A DNA stretch of 64,000 nt from Linanthus parryae (Eukaryota; Streptophyta; Magnoliopsida; Ericales; Polemoniaceae): the NCBI GenBank assembly GCA_023055425.1, contig JALGPY010000012.1:11839922-11903921 (forward strand), written 5' to 3'. Every line of letters starts with the position of its first letter. Within the stretch, counting starts at the first letter, position 1. The notes beneath the pieces were generated by a model. That model made no database searches. It saw only the letters and a list, made by a program, of their open reading frames with translations, and was not told the origin of the DNA. Positions 47,216 to 58,751 of the stretch are shown piece by piece. A program made the position numbers and the translations under genes.

Positions 47216-47756
47216 TATCATTTTTTTTGGTGGATCTGCTAATAGCTTTCTCGGGATTGTAGTTTCAGAGCTCTGAAAACTATGAACATTGTTTTTACAG
47301 AATTTTTTACATCATCATTTTCATTTAAAGTACTTTTCATTAATTGAAAATTGAACTTAATTTGTTGAATAATAAGCAACTAACGAAACTTCTTCGGAAC
47401 CCCTGGAGTACCTCAACTAGGGGTTAATCTTTGACAGTATGTCTGATCAGTGATCACTGTCTGATTCGTTTTGGCTTATCCTATTTGGATAAGTTGTTTT
47501 TTTGTTTTTTTAAACTAAAAACCAATATGTTTGGAGAGTTTTAGTTTTTTGCTGGTTTTTTGGCTAATGTGGGGACCTAATTTTTTTGGGTCTGTGTGTT
47601 CAGATTTTTTTTTATAAGATAACTAAAATTTAATGACTGAATCTAACCTCAATTAATGGACAGAAGTTGGAAAATAATTCTTGTTGAAAAATAGAAGTCT
47701 CTTCTACATTAGTTTATAGACTGTTATTTGTTGAATGTCATTCTTTGCTGTCATTG
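47216..47756. other. AT-rich stretch without a recognised gene
   Basis: No coding region or repeat signature found. The right edge TTTATTGTA (47757-47765) is the target duplication of the fold-back element. Confidence 0.4.
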
Positions 47757-47765
47757 TTTATTGTA

Positions 47766-48777
47766 GGCTAAATTGCACCGGAGGTACCCAAAGTTTGTCA
47801 AAACGAGCAAGTAGGTACCTAAATTTCAAAATCGAGCACCGCAGGTCTCAAACTTTGGATTTTCGAGCAAGTAGGTACCCTTCCGTTAACTTTCCGTTAA
47901 CTTTAGACGGAAAATTATAAAAAGACTTTTATACCCCTTATTTTCACCTCATAATTTTTGTTAAAATACTAGTTTTTACTAAAAATTAAAAAAATTCAAA
48001 AAAATTTATTTAATAATTTGATATATGTAAGATAATGCATTATTTTTCATCATAATTACATATTTTTATATCATTTCAAGATATGAAAAATGTTTTCATT
48101 AACATATATCCGTCAATCTTAAAGTCTTTAGCTTTTTTTTACAACTTTAAAAAAAAATCAAAATTTCATAATTTCACATGTATTTTTTAATAAAACAATA
48201 ACATACAAGTATCTTTGTGCATTTTAACAACTTTCACAAGAGTTGATACCAGACATTCTAGAAGTTTTTTATTGTAATGTTTTGTATTTTCATGCAAATG
48301 TAAAAGAGACTATTGTATAAAATGTAAAAAAAATACTTTATGTTATTGTTTCTTCAAAAATACATGAAACTATGAAATTTGAGATTCTTTTTAATCACTA
48401 TTAAAAAAATTAAAGACTTTAAGATTGACGGATATGTGTTAATAAAAACATATTTCATATCTTGAAATGATGTAAAAATATGAAATTTTGATAAAATATA
48501 TTGCATTATCTTACATATATCAAATTATTAAATTAATTTCTTTTTTATTTATTTTATTTTTTTAGTAAAACTTGTATTGAAAAAAAAAGTTGTAGGTGAA
48601 AATAAGGGGTACAAAAGTCTTTTTATAATTTTCTGTCCAATGTTAACGGAAAGTTAACGGAAGGGTACCTACTTGCTCGAAAATCCAAAGTTTGAGACCT
48701 GTGGTGCTTGATTTTGAAATTTGGGTACCTACTTGCTCGTTTTGGCAAACTTTGGGTACCTTCGGTGCAATTTAGCC
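47766..48777. mobile_element. Fold-back Mutator-like MITE with very long inverted repeats
   Basis: It starts GGCTAAATTGCACCGGAGG and its right end reverse-complements to GGCTAAATTGCACCGAAGG. The arms stay alignable almost to the centre: TTCCGTTAACTTTCCGTTAA, the region around AAAGTCTTTAG/CTTTAAGATTGACGGAT, and even CAAAATTTCATA/ATGAAATTTGAG. The transcript could fold into a hairpin of close to 500 bp per arm. Flanks TTTATTGTA at 47757-47765 and 48778-48786 are a perfect 9-bp duplication. No coding capacity. It lies just upstream of the decayed MULE transposase, but nothing shows that they are the same family. Confidence 0.92.
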
Positions 48778-48839
48778 TTTATTGTAATGTAATTGTTATA
48801 TTATGACATTTCATATTTGCTTCAGTGATGACGGGACTT

Positions 48840-49505
48840 AAATGTTTACTTCTTCGGAAAGAAAGCTGGTGTTATGAAGAACGTGGACCACGATATGTGC
48901 ATCTATGTAGTGTTGCAATACAATGTTAATGACTTAGCACTCAGTAGGGTGGAAGGTGGGGTGAATCTGGTGATTGGTAGTAAGTATGCTTTGCTAATTA
49001 GTTGCGGGATGAAGGAGATCAAATCAGTTTTTGATGTATTGGATATGTGTCTCAAATACAATGAAGAATCTCATATCAACTTGTACGTGAGTGTGGCCAT
49101 TTTTTCGAACCCATAACTTGTGAGATGCCCTTCCAGTCAAGCACATAAATAACCTCATAATCCAAGTCAATTCTCCAGCCCTCAAAGTCCAGTACATGTG
49201 GATAGTTCATCTGATACTGAAAATGATGAGCCTAACAGAAGGAGAAGAGAAAATGGGGAGTCTGAAGAGGATGTGTTCGGTTTGTTGGATGAAAATGAAG
49301 TTTGGAGGGCCGAGGATGAAAACTTAGAATAAGAAGAGAGTGGTGATGAGAATGAGAATGGAGATGATAGTGACATGGTTAGAGAAGAGAGTGGTGATGA
49401 GAGTGAGGTACCCGAAGATATATGCTCTCTCGGGATATGGTAGTGGGGATGATGGGTCTGTTCCTATGATTGATGATGAGTTATATGATGGTTGTATTAA
49501 TGGGT
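48840..49505 (+). pseudogene. MULE transposase pseudogene, N-terminal part
   Basis: The frame at 48874-49116 resembles the N-terminal region of plant MuDR-type transposases (KNVDHDMCIYVVLQY then VFDVLDMCLKYNEESHINLYV, the block that in MULEs precedes an acidic linker). The following 300 bp encode acidic, Glu/Asp-rich peptide in more than one frame (EESGDENENGDDSD), which is the usual linker. Frameshifts and stops are present. The coding sequence is broken at 49510 by the solo LTR and resumes at 52502. Confidence 0.6.
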
Positions 49506-50084
49506 TGCACTGCAACAACCCCCTTTATCCGGCTCAGGACGAGACCGGGAGGTGATGCGTAATAGAAGTGGCGGAGATAAAAAAAATACAATCCACAACA
49601 CATATTTATAACATTAAACAACTACATTAAACGTTAAGTCTTACACACAAGCTGATAACTATTACACACTAGTTTACTAACAATACTATATGAACTACTG
49701 GTGGCGTTCATAGTCTAAGTGAGTCCCTATCCCTTCTATTCCAAGATACTCAGCTGCTAGACCTGCGGTAAGAAGGAAAACAAGAACCGCAGTTTTCGAA
49801 AGTCAGCAATAAATACTAAGGGAAATACACCTTAGCATGTAAAGCAGGAAAGATGAACTATGTTGGATCACGAGTTAAATAAGATAATAGTAACATAGTA
49901 TGAATAAATATTATCAGAGTACACAACGGTATAAATAGCAGTGCTTATAAGAAACATTCTGATAATTATCAAATTTTCAATTAATTATTTCACAAGTTAC
50001 ATTGACCATCCAAAACACAAGTATAATTAACGATTTCCCAATATAGAGTCAAAGAAGCTAGATTACTATGCACAGTACCGGAGA

Positions 50085-50237
50085 TAGTAATTGTCAACAA
50101 AGTACCTCCCAAATAGTAACGGTCAACAAAGGACCTCCCAAATAGTAACGGTCAATAAAGGACTTCCCAAATAGTAACGGTCAACAAAGGACCTCCCAAA
50201 TAATAAAGGTCAACAAAGAACCTCCCAAATAGTAACA
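50085..50237. repeat. 29-bp minisatellite, about five copies
   Basis: The unit AAAGGACCTCCCAAATAG plus TAACGGTCAAC is repeated about five times with few changes (GTACC, GACTT and GAACC variants). It lies inside the solo LTR. Confidence 0.85.
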
Positions 50238-51849
50238 GATTTCGGTACGTGCGACATTCCACTTTAGGCTATTAACGAATTATTATTTATCTAGGTGATC
50301 GTTTCGAAACGTAAACAACTCAAGTAAAGCATGTGAATCACAAAACACATTTCGAGACAAGTTATAGAATCAAACTTCGACACGAAAGAAGATAGGAACA
50401 CAAGAATAAGCATGGAACTGACAAGTACATTTTGAGACAAGACATAAGATCATATTTTGACAAGAAGGAAGCAAGACACACGAGGCTAAGCATGTAATCT
50501 CACCTCAAGTCACCTCAGCAGTTAGTACGAAGGGGCGTCAACGAATCCTAAGTCCACGAATCCGTCCCTACAATGTAAAAATCCCTAGTCACAAACATGT
50601 TAATTCTAAATAATGAATGCCCTAATTCTATATGGGTGCTTGTTAGGTTGTAAGACTTGGTCCATCCTTAATTATCCCAATAAAACCCGTTTTCAAGTGG
50701 TGTACTCACTTGTCGAATACGTGTTCTATATGCACATGATTCTAAATGTCACTTATGCACATATAATGATGCTCACATATAAAAATAAGTCCAAAAAAAT
50801 ATTTAGAAATTCAAGAACTCAAATTTTCTAAAACATGTGAAACTACAATTCTCAACAGAATTGTAGCTCTGACTTTAGAGCCACATTTACCATATCAAAT
50901 CATCTCCTAAAATAATGAACTTAATATATGATGGACCTACATGTTTTTAATTTAAGGAACATCAAGAAAATCATGCATAGCTAACATAAAACTCAAGTTA
51001 CAAAAATAACAAAAACTGCTATGCCGAGAAGTGTTTGGCAGAAACTTTCAACTTTGAAGGACAATTACTACAACTTGGAGAATAGAAATGATGCTCATAT
51101 TCTCCAGAATTAACCATAAATGTGTCTATTTACAACACAAGAAATATGAGGTTCCAAAAGTTTATGAAAAGTTATTTTTTAGAAAAAATAGGTAAATAGG
51201 TCCAGAAACAGAGTTTCAGAAAACATGCAACTTTGAATGAGCTTATCTCCCTAACCAAAAAGGCTATGCAGTTGATGTTTTTCTCAAAATTACCCTCTCT
51301 GAGTCTACTTTCAAAATATTCAAGATTTGAAACTTCCACAGAGACAACATTTAGAGATAATTCACATTTTTTGACAAACTGACCAGATTGTAACAACATC
51401 CAATTTTACCTAGAACACTCAAACCATGATCAAATCAATTCTATGATACATGCAACTTGAGAAACATGTTTTTATACTCAATTAAAACCAATTAGACATA
51501 TTAAAAGAGATCAAACAAGAATTTTGGGGAATCATGTGAAGAATTTGAAAGAAAACAAGTTTAAAGTCTCCAATTCATGTTCTAGACACACATGCATCAC
51601 AATCCAAAAAATCACCAACAAGAGATGATGTTAAACCAAACATGCACAAGATATAAAAGAGATATAGGGTAAATAGTACTTACAGCACCAGCCCCAAGAA
51701 GGATTAGAAGTGTTTGGAGGCCTTAGAAAGCTTGGGCCTTGAAGAGCTTAAGATGCTTCCATGGAGGATTTGAAAAAAAGAGGAAATGAATGAAGGAGAG
51801 GAAGAAGATGATGATGGAGCTGAATTGATTGGGTGGTTTCAACCCTAAA

Positions 51850-51857
51850 TAGAGAGA

Positions 51858-51941
<84 letters not shown>
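51850..51941. repeat. (AG)n microsatellite
   Basis: About 92 bp of AG with one interruption (ACAG near 51870). On the LTR's own strand it is (CT)n, matching the CT-rich leader zone of the related LTR at 54950-55000. Confidence 0.95.
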
Positions 51942-51943
<2 letters not shown>

Positions 51944-52501
51944 TATTGGAGAAAAGCAATTGGGGGTAGTGTGTTATGGTATGCAACTTATAGTCGTGGG
52001 ATGACTAGAATGTAAGTATAGCTTCATAGGAGGAAAGTTTGAGTATTATTTTATTAGAGTTGACTTTGGTAGTGGGGGAAGGGTATGGAGTGCAATTTCA
52101 AATCTCCCAACTAGTAGTTGTGGTAGAAAGTGAAACATCAAGAAAATGAGGGTTGAGATACGAATATTGAAAATTGATGATAAGTACAAGATTACACATA
52201 CAATAGGGGTATTTTCGGAATGCGATACTAACTAATGAAAATTAACAAAATATTATCTTATTTTCATTTTTGATAGTAAAAAGAAATAGCAAGTACTCAA
52301 AGATATCCAAACTTTTAGAAACTACAAAATAACCCCAATTTGGGATACTAGATACTCATAAATGCCACACATAATACCCCTATACTTTAGAAACTAAAAT
52401 TAAATTAAGAATAAGTTTGAAATATTAATTTCTTGAAATCGTCAAATATTTTTCCAAAATTACCAAATAACCCTAATAAAAATACGGGGTATTACATGCA
52501 C

Positions 52502-54070
52502 CAAATGACTTATGGTATCCTTCCAAGAAATGATGGTAGGGGAAGGGTTGTACTTGAAAGATACGAGGTTTTTTAGAGTGTGAAACATTTCAGGAGGGTT
52601 GTTAAAGACCTTTCCATTGAGAGTGGTTTCATTCTTAAAAGGGTATAAAATGAAAGTATTAGATGCACAATGGTCTGCAATCATAATGGTTCTTTGGAGA
52701 ATTCATGCCTCAGTGTTGGCTGATGGTAAAATCTTTTAAAGTAAAGACATATAGGACAGCCCACAACCGTACAAGGGTTCAATTCAATCCATATGCTAAG
52801 AAGCTGCTTGAGGGTTTAACAAAACCCTACAGTGAAGTTAAGTCCCCTGCAAAATAAGATAAAGAAGAAGTTTGGAATTGAGGTTAATGTCAGCAAAAAC
52901 TTTACAGGGCTAAGATGAAAGCCATTGAAAATGCTTCATGGCAGCCATAGCAAATCTTTTGAAATGCTACAAACCTATTGTGAGCAATTATGTGAGACTC
53001 ACCCTAGGACTCATTTTATTTTGGAATGTGATAATTCTAGACTTGGTAGACCAAAATTGTAGAGGTTATTTGTGTGCTTAGCTGGATTGAGGAATTGATT
53101 TTTTTAATGGGTGTAGACCTTTCATTGGATTGGATGAATGCCATCTCAAAGGACCATACAAAGTGGTCTTGAAATTGCGGAGAGAGAACTCTAAAAGATA
53201 AGAGCTTTTTCTAAAAGAGTTAGCATTCACTCTAAAAGCTGAACACGTTAACACACACTGGAAATTTATGACTGATGGACAGAAGGTTATCTTACATTAC
53301 CGTTATTGAATTCTTATTTTATTTCATTTGTATATGATATATATTTATATTCTAATATATATCCAATTATCTTCGAAACTTTTTTTAAGGATTGGATAAA
53401 TTTGTGCAAGACATTTTCCTTGGAGCTGTGGAGATGTTCTTTGCATCGATTCAACAACTTCAGAAACGAATTTCCCAGTGTAATGCTAGCTAAGTATTTC
53501 TGGCTAGTAGTAAGGGCCTAAACTCAATCAAAATTTGAAAATGAATGTGAAGCACTAGAGTAGGCATGATTTCCCTCTTGGTTTGAAGTGTGATGGAGTT
53601 AAAAATAATCACAATGAAAGTTTTAACGGGTGGTTGCGCGACCTTATGGAGAAACCCCCAATTGGAACATTGGATGGTGTGAGAAAGAAGATGATGTAGA
53701 GAACTTAATAGATGTACCAGATATCTAGGAAGTGGGAGGTAGGATTAGTAAGAATATCAAGAAAAATGTTAGACAGTTGTGTGAGGAAGGTATAGCCTGC
53801 CAGGTCTTTAGTACTGGTGAAGGTGAGCTTGAAGTCATTGAAAGTGGGGAGGTATTCAATGTTGTTTTAGGTCAATAGAAGCAAATGCACAAAGTGACAA
53901 CTATATGGTATTCATTGTAAACATGTATGTACTTAGTGTGTAACCCTTTGAATTTTCATACCATAAGCCCGTCATGTCGTTAACCTTAGCATTTAGCACA
54001 CAACATCGCGTGAAATATTGACACAATTGCATACCATAATGCATTATACCTTATATAATGATTAAAATAT
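52502..54070 (+). pseudogene. MULE transposase pseudogene, catalytic part
   Basis: Pieces recognisable in shifting frames: NPYAKKLLEG and YRAKMKAIENASW (52770-52930); the MULE core CRPFIGLDECHLKGPYK, with the first catalytic Asp at 53133-53135; WKFMTDGQK near 53262-53290; LHRFNNFRNEFPSVMLAKYFW near 53440-53500; SRHDFPLGLKCDGVKNNHNESFNGWL near 53560-53640; and CEEGIACQVFSTGEGELEV near 53780-53840. This is the order of domains in MuDR-type transposases. Many stops and frameshifts are present, so it is an old dead copy. Terminal inverted repeats of its own element were not identified. Confidence 0.8.
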
Positions 54071-54132
54071 AAACTTTTGGCTGAATATTTGGTTTAAGGT
54101 TCGGGGACAAAACTCTCTTTAAGGGGGAAGGA
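54071..54132 (+). other. 3' end of a Tekay/Del internal region with polypurine tract
   Basis: GGTTCGGGGACAAAACTC followed by TTTAAGGGGGAAGGA immediately before the LTR is the usual end of the integrase-downstream region and polypurine tract in Tekay/Del chromoviruses. Its position before 54133 suggests that the LTR there served as a 3' LTR of an element whose other parts have been lost. Confidence 0.6.
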
Positions 54133-57100
54133 TGTAACACCCTGTTTTTATACTAGGGGTAAATTAGTAATTTGACACATGTGATTCAGTTATGGATTTC
54201 TAATTGTGAGAAATTTTTGGTTTATTTTTGGATTCGCGATTGAATGAGAAGACTAGTATATGATAAGTATTTTTTATATTATAAATTAATTTACTTATTA
54301 TTATTAATTTACCTAAAAATAGAGCGGTTATTTTACATTATAAGTTAATTTACTTATAATTATTAGTTTACCTAAAAATAGCTTAAGTGATACACCTAAA
54401 TAACATATTACAACACCACTTTTTTTTTTACTACCCAACTACCTTATAATTTTAACACACATATAGTACTATCAAAGTACCTAATAATTTTCATCTACCT
54501 AAAGGTGCACCCGAAGCACCATATAATTTTCATTCTACCTCACCTATAAGAAAATTGACTTGACCAAGACTTGAACAAAGATATGACCCTAAGCCTACTT
54601 GGACCTAGCCTATGATGTCCCACCACCATTTAATCCCCTCTCCCTCTTCTCTTTCACTATACTGAACCACAAGAAGAACAAGACAAATATCCCATCACCA
54701 TCACCACCACCAACAACCAACACCACCACCACCACCACCACCACCATCTCCACCTCTGTCTCTCTTTTTTTTTCACCCTTGGCCTCCCTATCTCTCTCCC
54801 TGCTCTCAAGCTCTCACCCTTCTCTCTTCCATGTTCAGTCCGACGAAAAATAGAGACAGCAACAGTGGTGGTCGAAGGCCACCACCTCCACTGAAATAAA
54901 CCCAACAGGAAGCCACAACCACCTTATCAATCTGACACACACACACACACACACTCTCTCTCTCCCTCTCTCTCTGTCTCTCTCTCGCTCTTTCTCTCTC
55001 AGGATACGACCTCTCTATCTTCCCTTGTGTGTCTCTCTCCGATCGACCAGATTAGCTGCAGGAGCAGCGATGACGAAGCCGCCACTAAAGAAGCTCGAAG
55101 GCAACCCAACCGGAAACTCAGGTCCGACCCTTCCACCATTCTCTTCCCTTCTGGAAACTCCTCCACTTCTCCTAAGGCCTGACTAAACTCCAGAAGTCGA
55201 CCCTGGCAGCTCCTAGCCCCCGCAACTCCATTAGTTCATGTGAGTTCTTGGCCTAAACTCTGGCGATGTATTTACCCCATTCCGTAACCGTTTTAGTTGA
55301 TTTTTGATGTAAATCTGCATATTTGGACTTGAATTTGAGTTTCATAACATAAAAAATGTATGGATATCAAAGATTAACATGATTCACGATTTAGATTGAT
55401 GAAAGTTTGAGGAAGATAATGAAGTAGGGGTAATTTTGTGATAAACAGAAAGTTAGGGGTGGGTTGGTATTAAACATAAACTTGGGGGGGGGGGTTCTTG
55501 TTTTATTTACACAACATGAATTTTTTAAATAAACTTAACAATTGTTTAATCAATTAAAAATAGTGGCTATAATTTCTTACGTAACCTATATAAATGAACA
55601 CTCTTGAAAACTAACTTGAGAAGAAAATATCTTGAAAATTTGTTATGTTATTGTTATGTAATATAGTACTCTTATTACAAATTCATGAACTAAAATATGT
55701 GAAAGTATTTTATGAATGTGATTTTAGTTAGTAGGAATGTTTGGTTAAATAAATATATAACTCCTCTTGAAATATAATTAAAAGTTAATGTCTTTATAAT
55801 TGGGATTTTGCCACAACTAAATAATTACGTACCCATTTATGAGGAAGTTTATGAATTTAAAATGTATTGTAAGTGCAAAATATTGATTTTAAGAATTTCC
55901 TAAGTGTTGAATGAATGGAAATAAAGTTGGAACTAATATAATCTTGGAATAATTGTGCTCTTCGAAAATAAATAAATTGTTTTGGATAGATAATTGTGTG
56001 CTTAATTATATATGAGTTTTGAAATAAAAGTATTTAATAGTGCTTTAGCTACATCTTGAAAATTTATACTTTATAAAATGGAAAAATTAAAGGACACTTC
56101 TTATAATTGTCTTGAAATTTATTTAAATAAATAAATGAGGGGTTTGGGGATTATATTGAAATGAAAACAAGGAGTTCACTCAATAATTATAACAATTATC
56201 GTATAATTGCATTTCACATGCTAAATGGGATATGGATTTATTAAAAATTATAATTTGTAGTTGAGAACTTCATACACGAAGGCTACGTCTACCTGTAGGG
56301 ACTATTTCTCGACATTTGTTGTTATAACTTGAGGTTAGTAAACACGCCAGGCCTAATGAGCCCGTCCATCTTTCGTCCAAATATTTTATGAGTTTTATGT
56401 CTTAAAATGTGATTTGTGATATACGTGTTTGAATTGAGACTCTGCATATGTGATCAATGATATTTTCAAAGTTATCACATGAAAATTAATAATGTGTAAT
56501 AATATAAAGTGAAATGAGTTTTACAGGGGAATATTTTTATTTTTGTCGATGCTGACTTGAGTCACTCGGTCTGTGATTACTATTGTCGATGTTGATTTCA
56601 ATCACTCGACCTGTGATTATTATTGTCGATGTTGACTAAGGTCACTCGGTATTTGTATTTTAACCTGGTAGCAACTTGCCCGGTAGCTCCATCTACTCAC
56701 GTCTCTGGCTGCAAGAAGTATTACGGGGGTGCCGACACTTAAGGTCTTGGTAGTTTGGTTATGAGATATGTTGTGATATATTGTGACAATTGGCTTCCCC
56801 GCTACAACAAAATAATGATGTGGACTTTTATTGTGGAAAATGAAAGGATTATTGAATTTTGGATATTTTCTAATTGGGGAAATGGTATGGATTGGGAATG
56901 TTTCCCTTGGATATATGCTTTGATGATTTGAGATTCCGTTTCTTAAATCAATTAATTAAATAAAGAGTTGGGAAAATTTGATCTATTTTCCTACACTATA
57001 ATTTATGAGAACATATTTGATTACTTCTCAATTATCTTCTTGGTTTTATTAAATAAAGTGTCTATTATCCGGTTTACGTGTTTGTGTGTTTGCTTACTCA

Positions 57101-57494
57101 GTATTTCTTGCTGACTTTAAAATGCGGTCTTTATTTATTTACCCTGCAGGTTTACGCGAAGGGAGCTCAATGTAGGAGGGATCGCATGACTCTTCTAGTT
57201 TATGTTAGTTCCTTTTATTCCGTTGAACACTTAGTTTAATTTCGATTTTGTAATAAAATGCAACACAATTATGCAGTTTGTAACATAAAACGATGTGATG
57301 ATTTGTTCTCGATTTTTGCCATTTCATTATTAAAAGAACCCTCCTAGGCTTTTCGTTCCGGAACGAAACGCACGGAAAAATCGTCTGTCAAACCGGTACC
57401 GCCTGTGCCGTCAGAGCGTGTACCAAAATAATAATCGTATATAAACAAACACTGGTTCAGTTTTTCATAAAAGGTGATAGGGCGGTACGTGACA
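54133..57494 (+). mobile_element. Tekay/Del-type LTR, plus orientation
   Basis: Starts TGTAACACCCTG after a polypurine tract; the right end is placed at GTACGTGACA (57485-57494), which is uncertain because the next LTR begins in the same bases. The leader zone around 54700-55020 holds (CCA)n, (CA)n and (CT)n tracts. The middle carries GAGGTTAGTAAACACGCC (56331-56348), a three-copy tandem repeat of about 42-44 bp at 56546-56655, and GACACTTAAGGTCTTGG (56734). The late part has CCCTGCAGGTTTACGCG (57143-57159). The open frames in the CCA-rich zone (54599-54905) are low-complexity and not genes. Confidence 0.8.
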
Positions 57495-58751
57495 CTCAGT
57501 TAAAGTGAACTTTATATACAAGTGATAACAAATATGCTATTACAATTACTATATATAGGATTATCAAACACTATCAAATCTAACGAGTATCCATCCGAAT
57601 CTACTGTCAGATCGACCCTTCATAACCTGCAAAATATTAGGGTAAGGCAAACATCCCAGTAGGTACCGCCTAACCACATGCGTAGAAATATAGTAACCAA
57701 TTAAACTGCAGCAGGTTATCAAACAATAGCATGGATCATGCAGCACACCAATATCATGCTTCATGAGCTATATTCAAATAACAGATATATAGACGATATC
57801 TAAAAAGTTAATATCTCACCAGTTATATAATCACATATACACCATAACTACAGTAGACGTGGAGACTAGATTTCCTCTACCTCAACTCCGACGAAGCAAC
57901 GAGAACATCCATAATGTCGGAATAGTATCTCTGACAGTATCATCAACTCAACCCTCTAACACACTTAACAATAATGGACTAAAATATGGAATGAGAAATA
58001 ACTAATGCTGTAGGCCCTATTTATAGAATGATCAACCAATCAGTCTGCGATGACTCGTCATCACACGTGGCACACGTGAACCACAAGAGTCGCCACACGC
58101 TAACACGTGTCCCATATGTGTCAAGCATGCAAAGTAAGTTACTGAATTGCGAAACATGTTGCATATGTGTCACGCATGAAGATGCAGTAGGCAACGATGG
58201 TGACACACTTGATGGTTATGTGTCAGAAGCCTTTAATTTGCAGTAGGACGCGTGTAATGCATGTGACGAAAGCTTCCACAGACGAGACTCAACGAGGGCG
58301 TGTGTCAAGCATTTGGATAGGGGCTAAGACAGTGACACATGTCACCCTACATGTCACTCATACAGTTAACACATATAAACTAACGTACTACAAGTCATTA
58401 TGTACTAGTCATGATTAACTAAGCTAATTAACACTTAAATGAATGATTAGTACTAATTATTCCCTAAATATTTTTATCCTTAATTAGGCAATTAAAGAAG
58501 ATATTAAGACTTATGGTGTATTTCAGGACGAGCTTAACTATCATAGTATCACAATTATGAGTTCATCTATCAGGAAACTAAATAACATAAAATTTACTAA
58601 AGAAATATAAGCTTCAGAAACACAACCACTACACAATGAAACAACTAGAATTCATACAATAGAAATTAAGTATGCTAACAAGTTATGTGGAAAACACATA
58701 TTCATAGTAAATACAAGTATTCCATACTTTCTAAAAATCAGGGATATTACA
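57490..58751 (-). mobile_element. Tekay/Del-related LTR, minus orientation
   Basis: On the minus strand it starts TGTAATATCCC (58751 leftward) and ends GAGTGTCA at 57490. It is shorter than the related LTRs (about 1.26 kb). Minus-strand words GAGTTGAGGTAGAGG near 57880-57895 and TTTTGCAGGTTATG near 57621-57634 correspond in position to the GAGGT and CAGGT words of the longer LTRs. No target duplication was found; its left end overlaps the presumed end of the preceding LTR by TGACA. Confidence 0.6.

Larger units (their letters stand above)
49511..52496 (-). mobile_element. Solo Tekay/Del-type LTR in minus orientation, TSD TGCAC
   Basis: On the minus strand it starts TGTAATACCCCG and ends GGGGGTTGTTGCA, 2986 bp. 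The flanks TGCAC at 49506-49510 and 52497-52501 are a perfect 5-bp duplication. No internal domain is present, so it is a solo LTR left by LTR-LTR recombination. It shows the same layout as the LTRs at 1 and 54133, including the minus-strand GAGGTGAG word at 50499-50506, and has a (CT)n tract in the leader zone and a 29-bp minisatellite. It splits the MULE transposase gene. Confidence 0.92.

Noticed and set aside
51723..51986. Frame encoding a long Ser-Leu repeat
   Set aside because: It is a translation of the (CT)n microsatellite.
54599..54905. Thr/Pro- and Trp-rich frames in both strands
   Set aside because: They translate the (CCA)n and CT-rich LTR leader.
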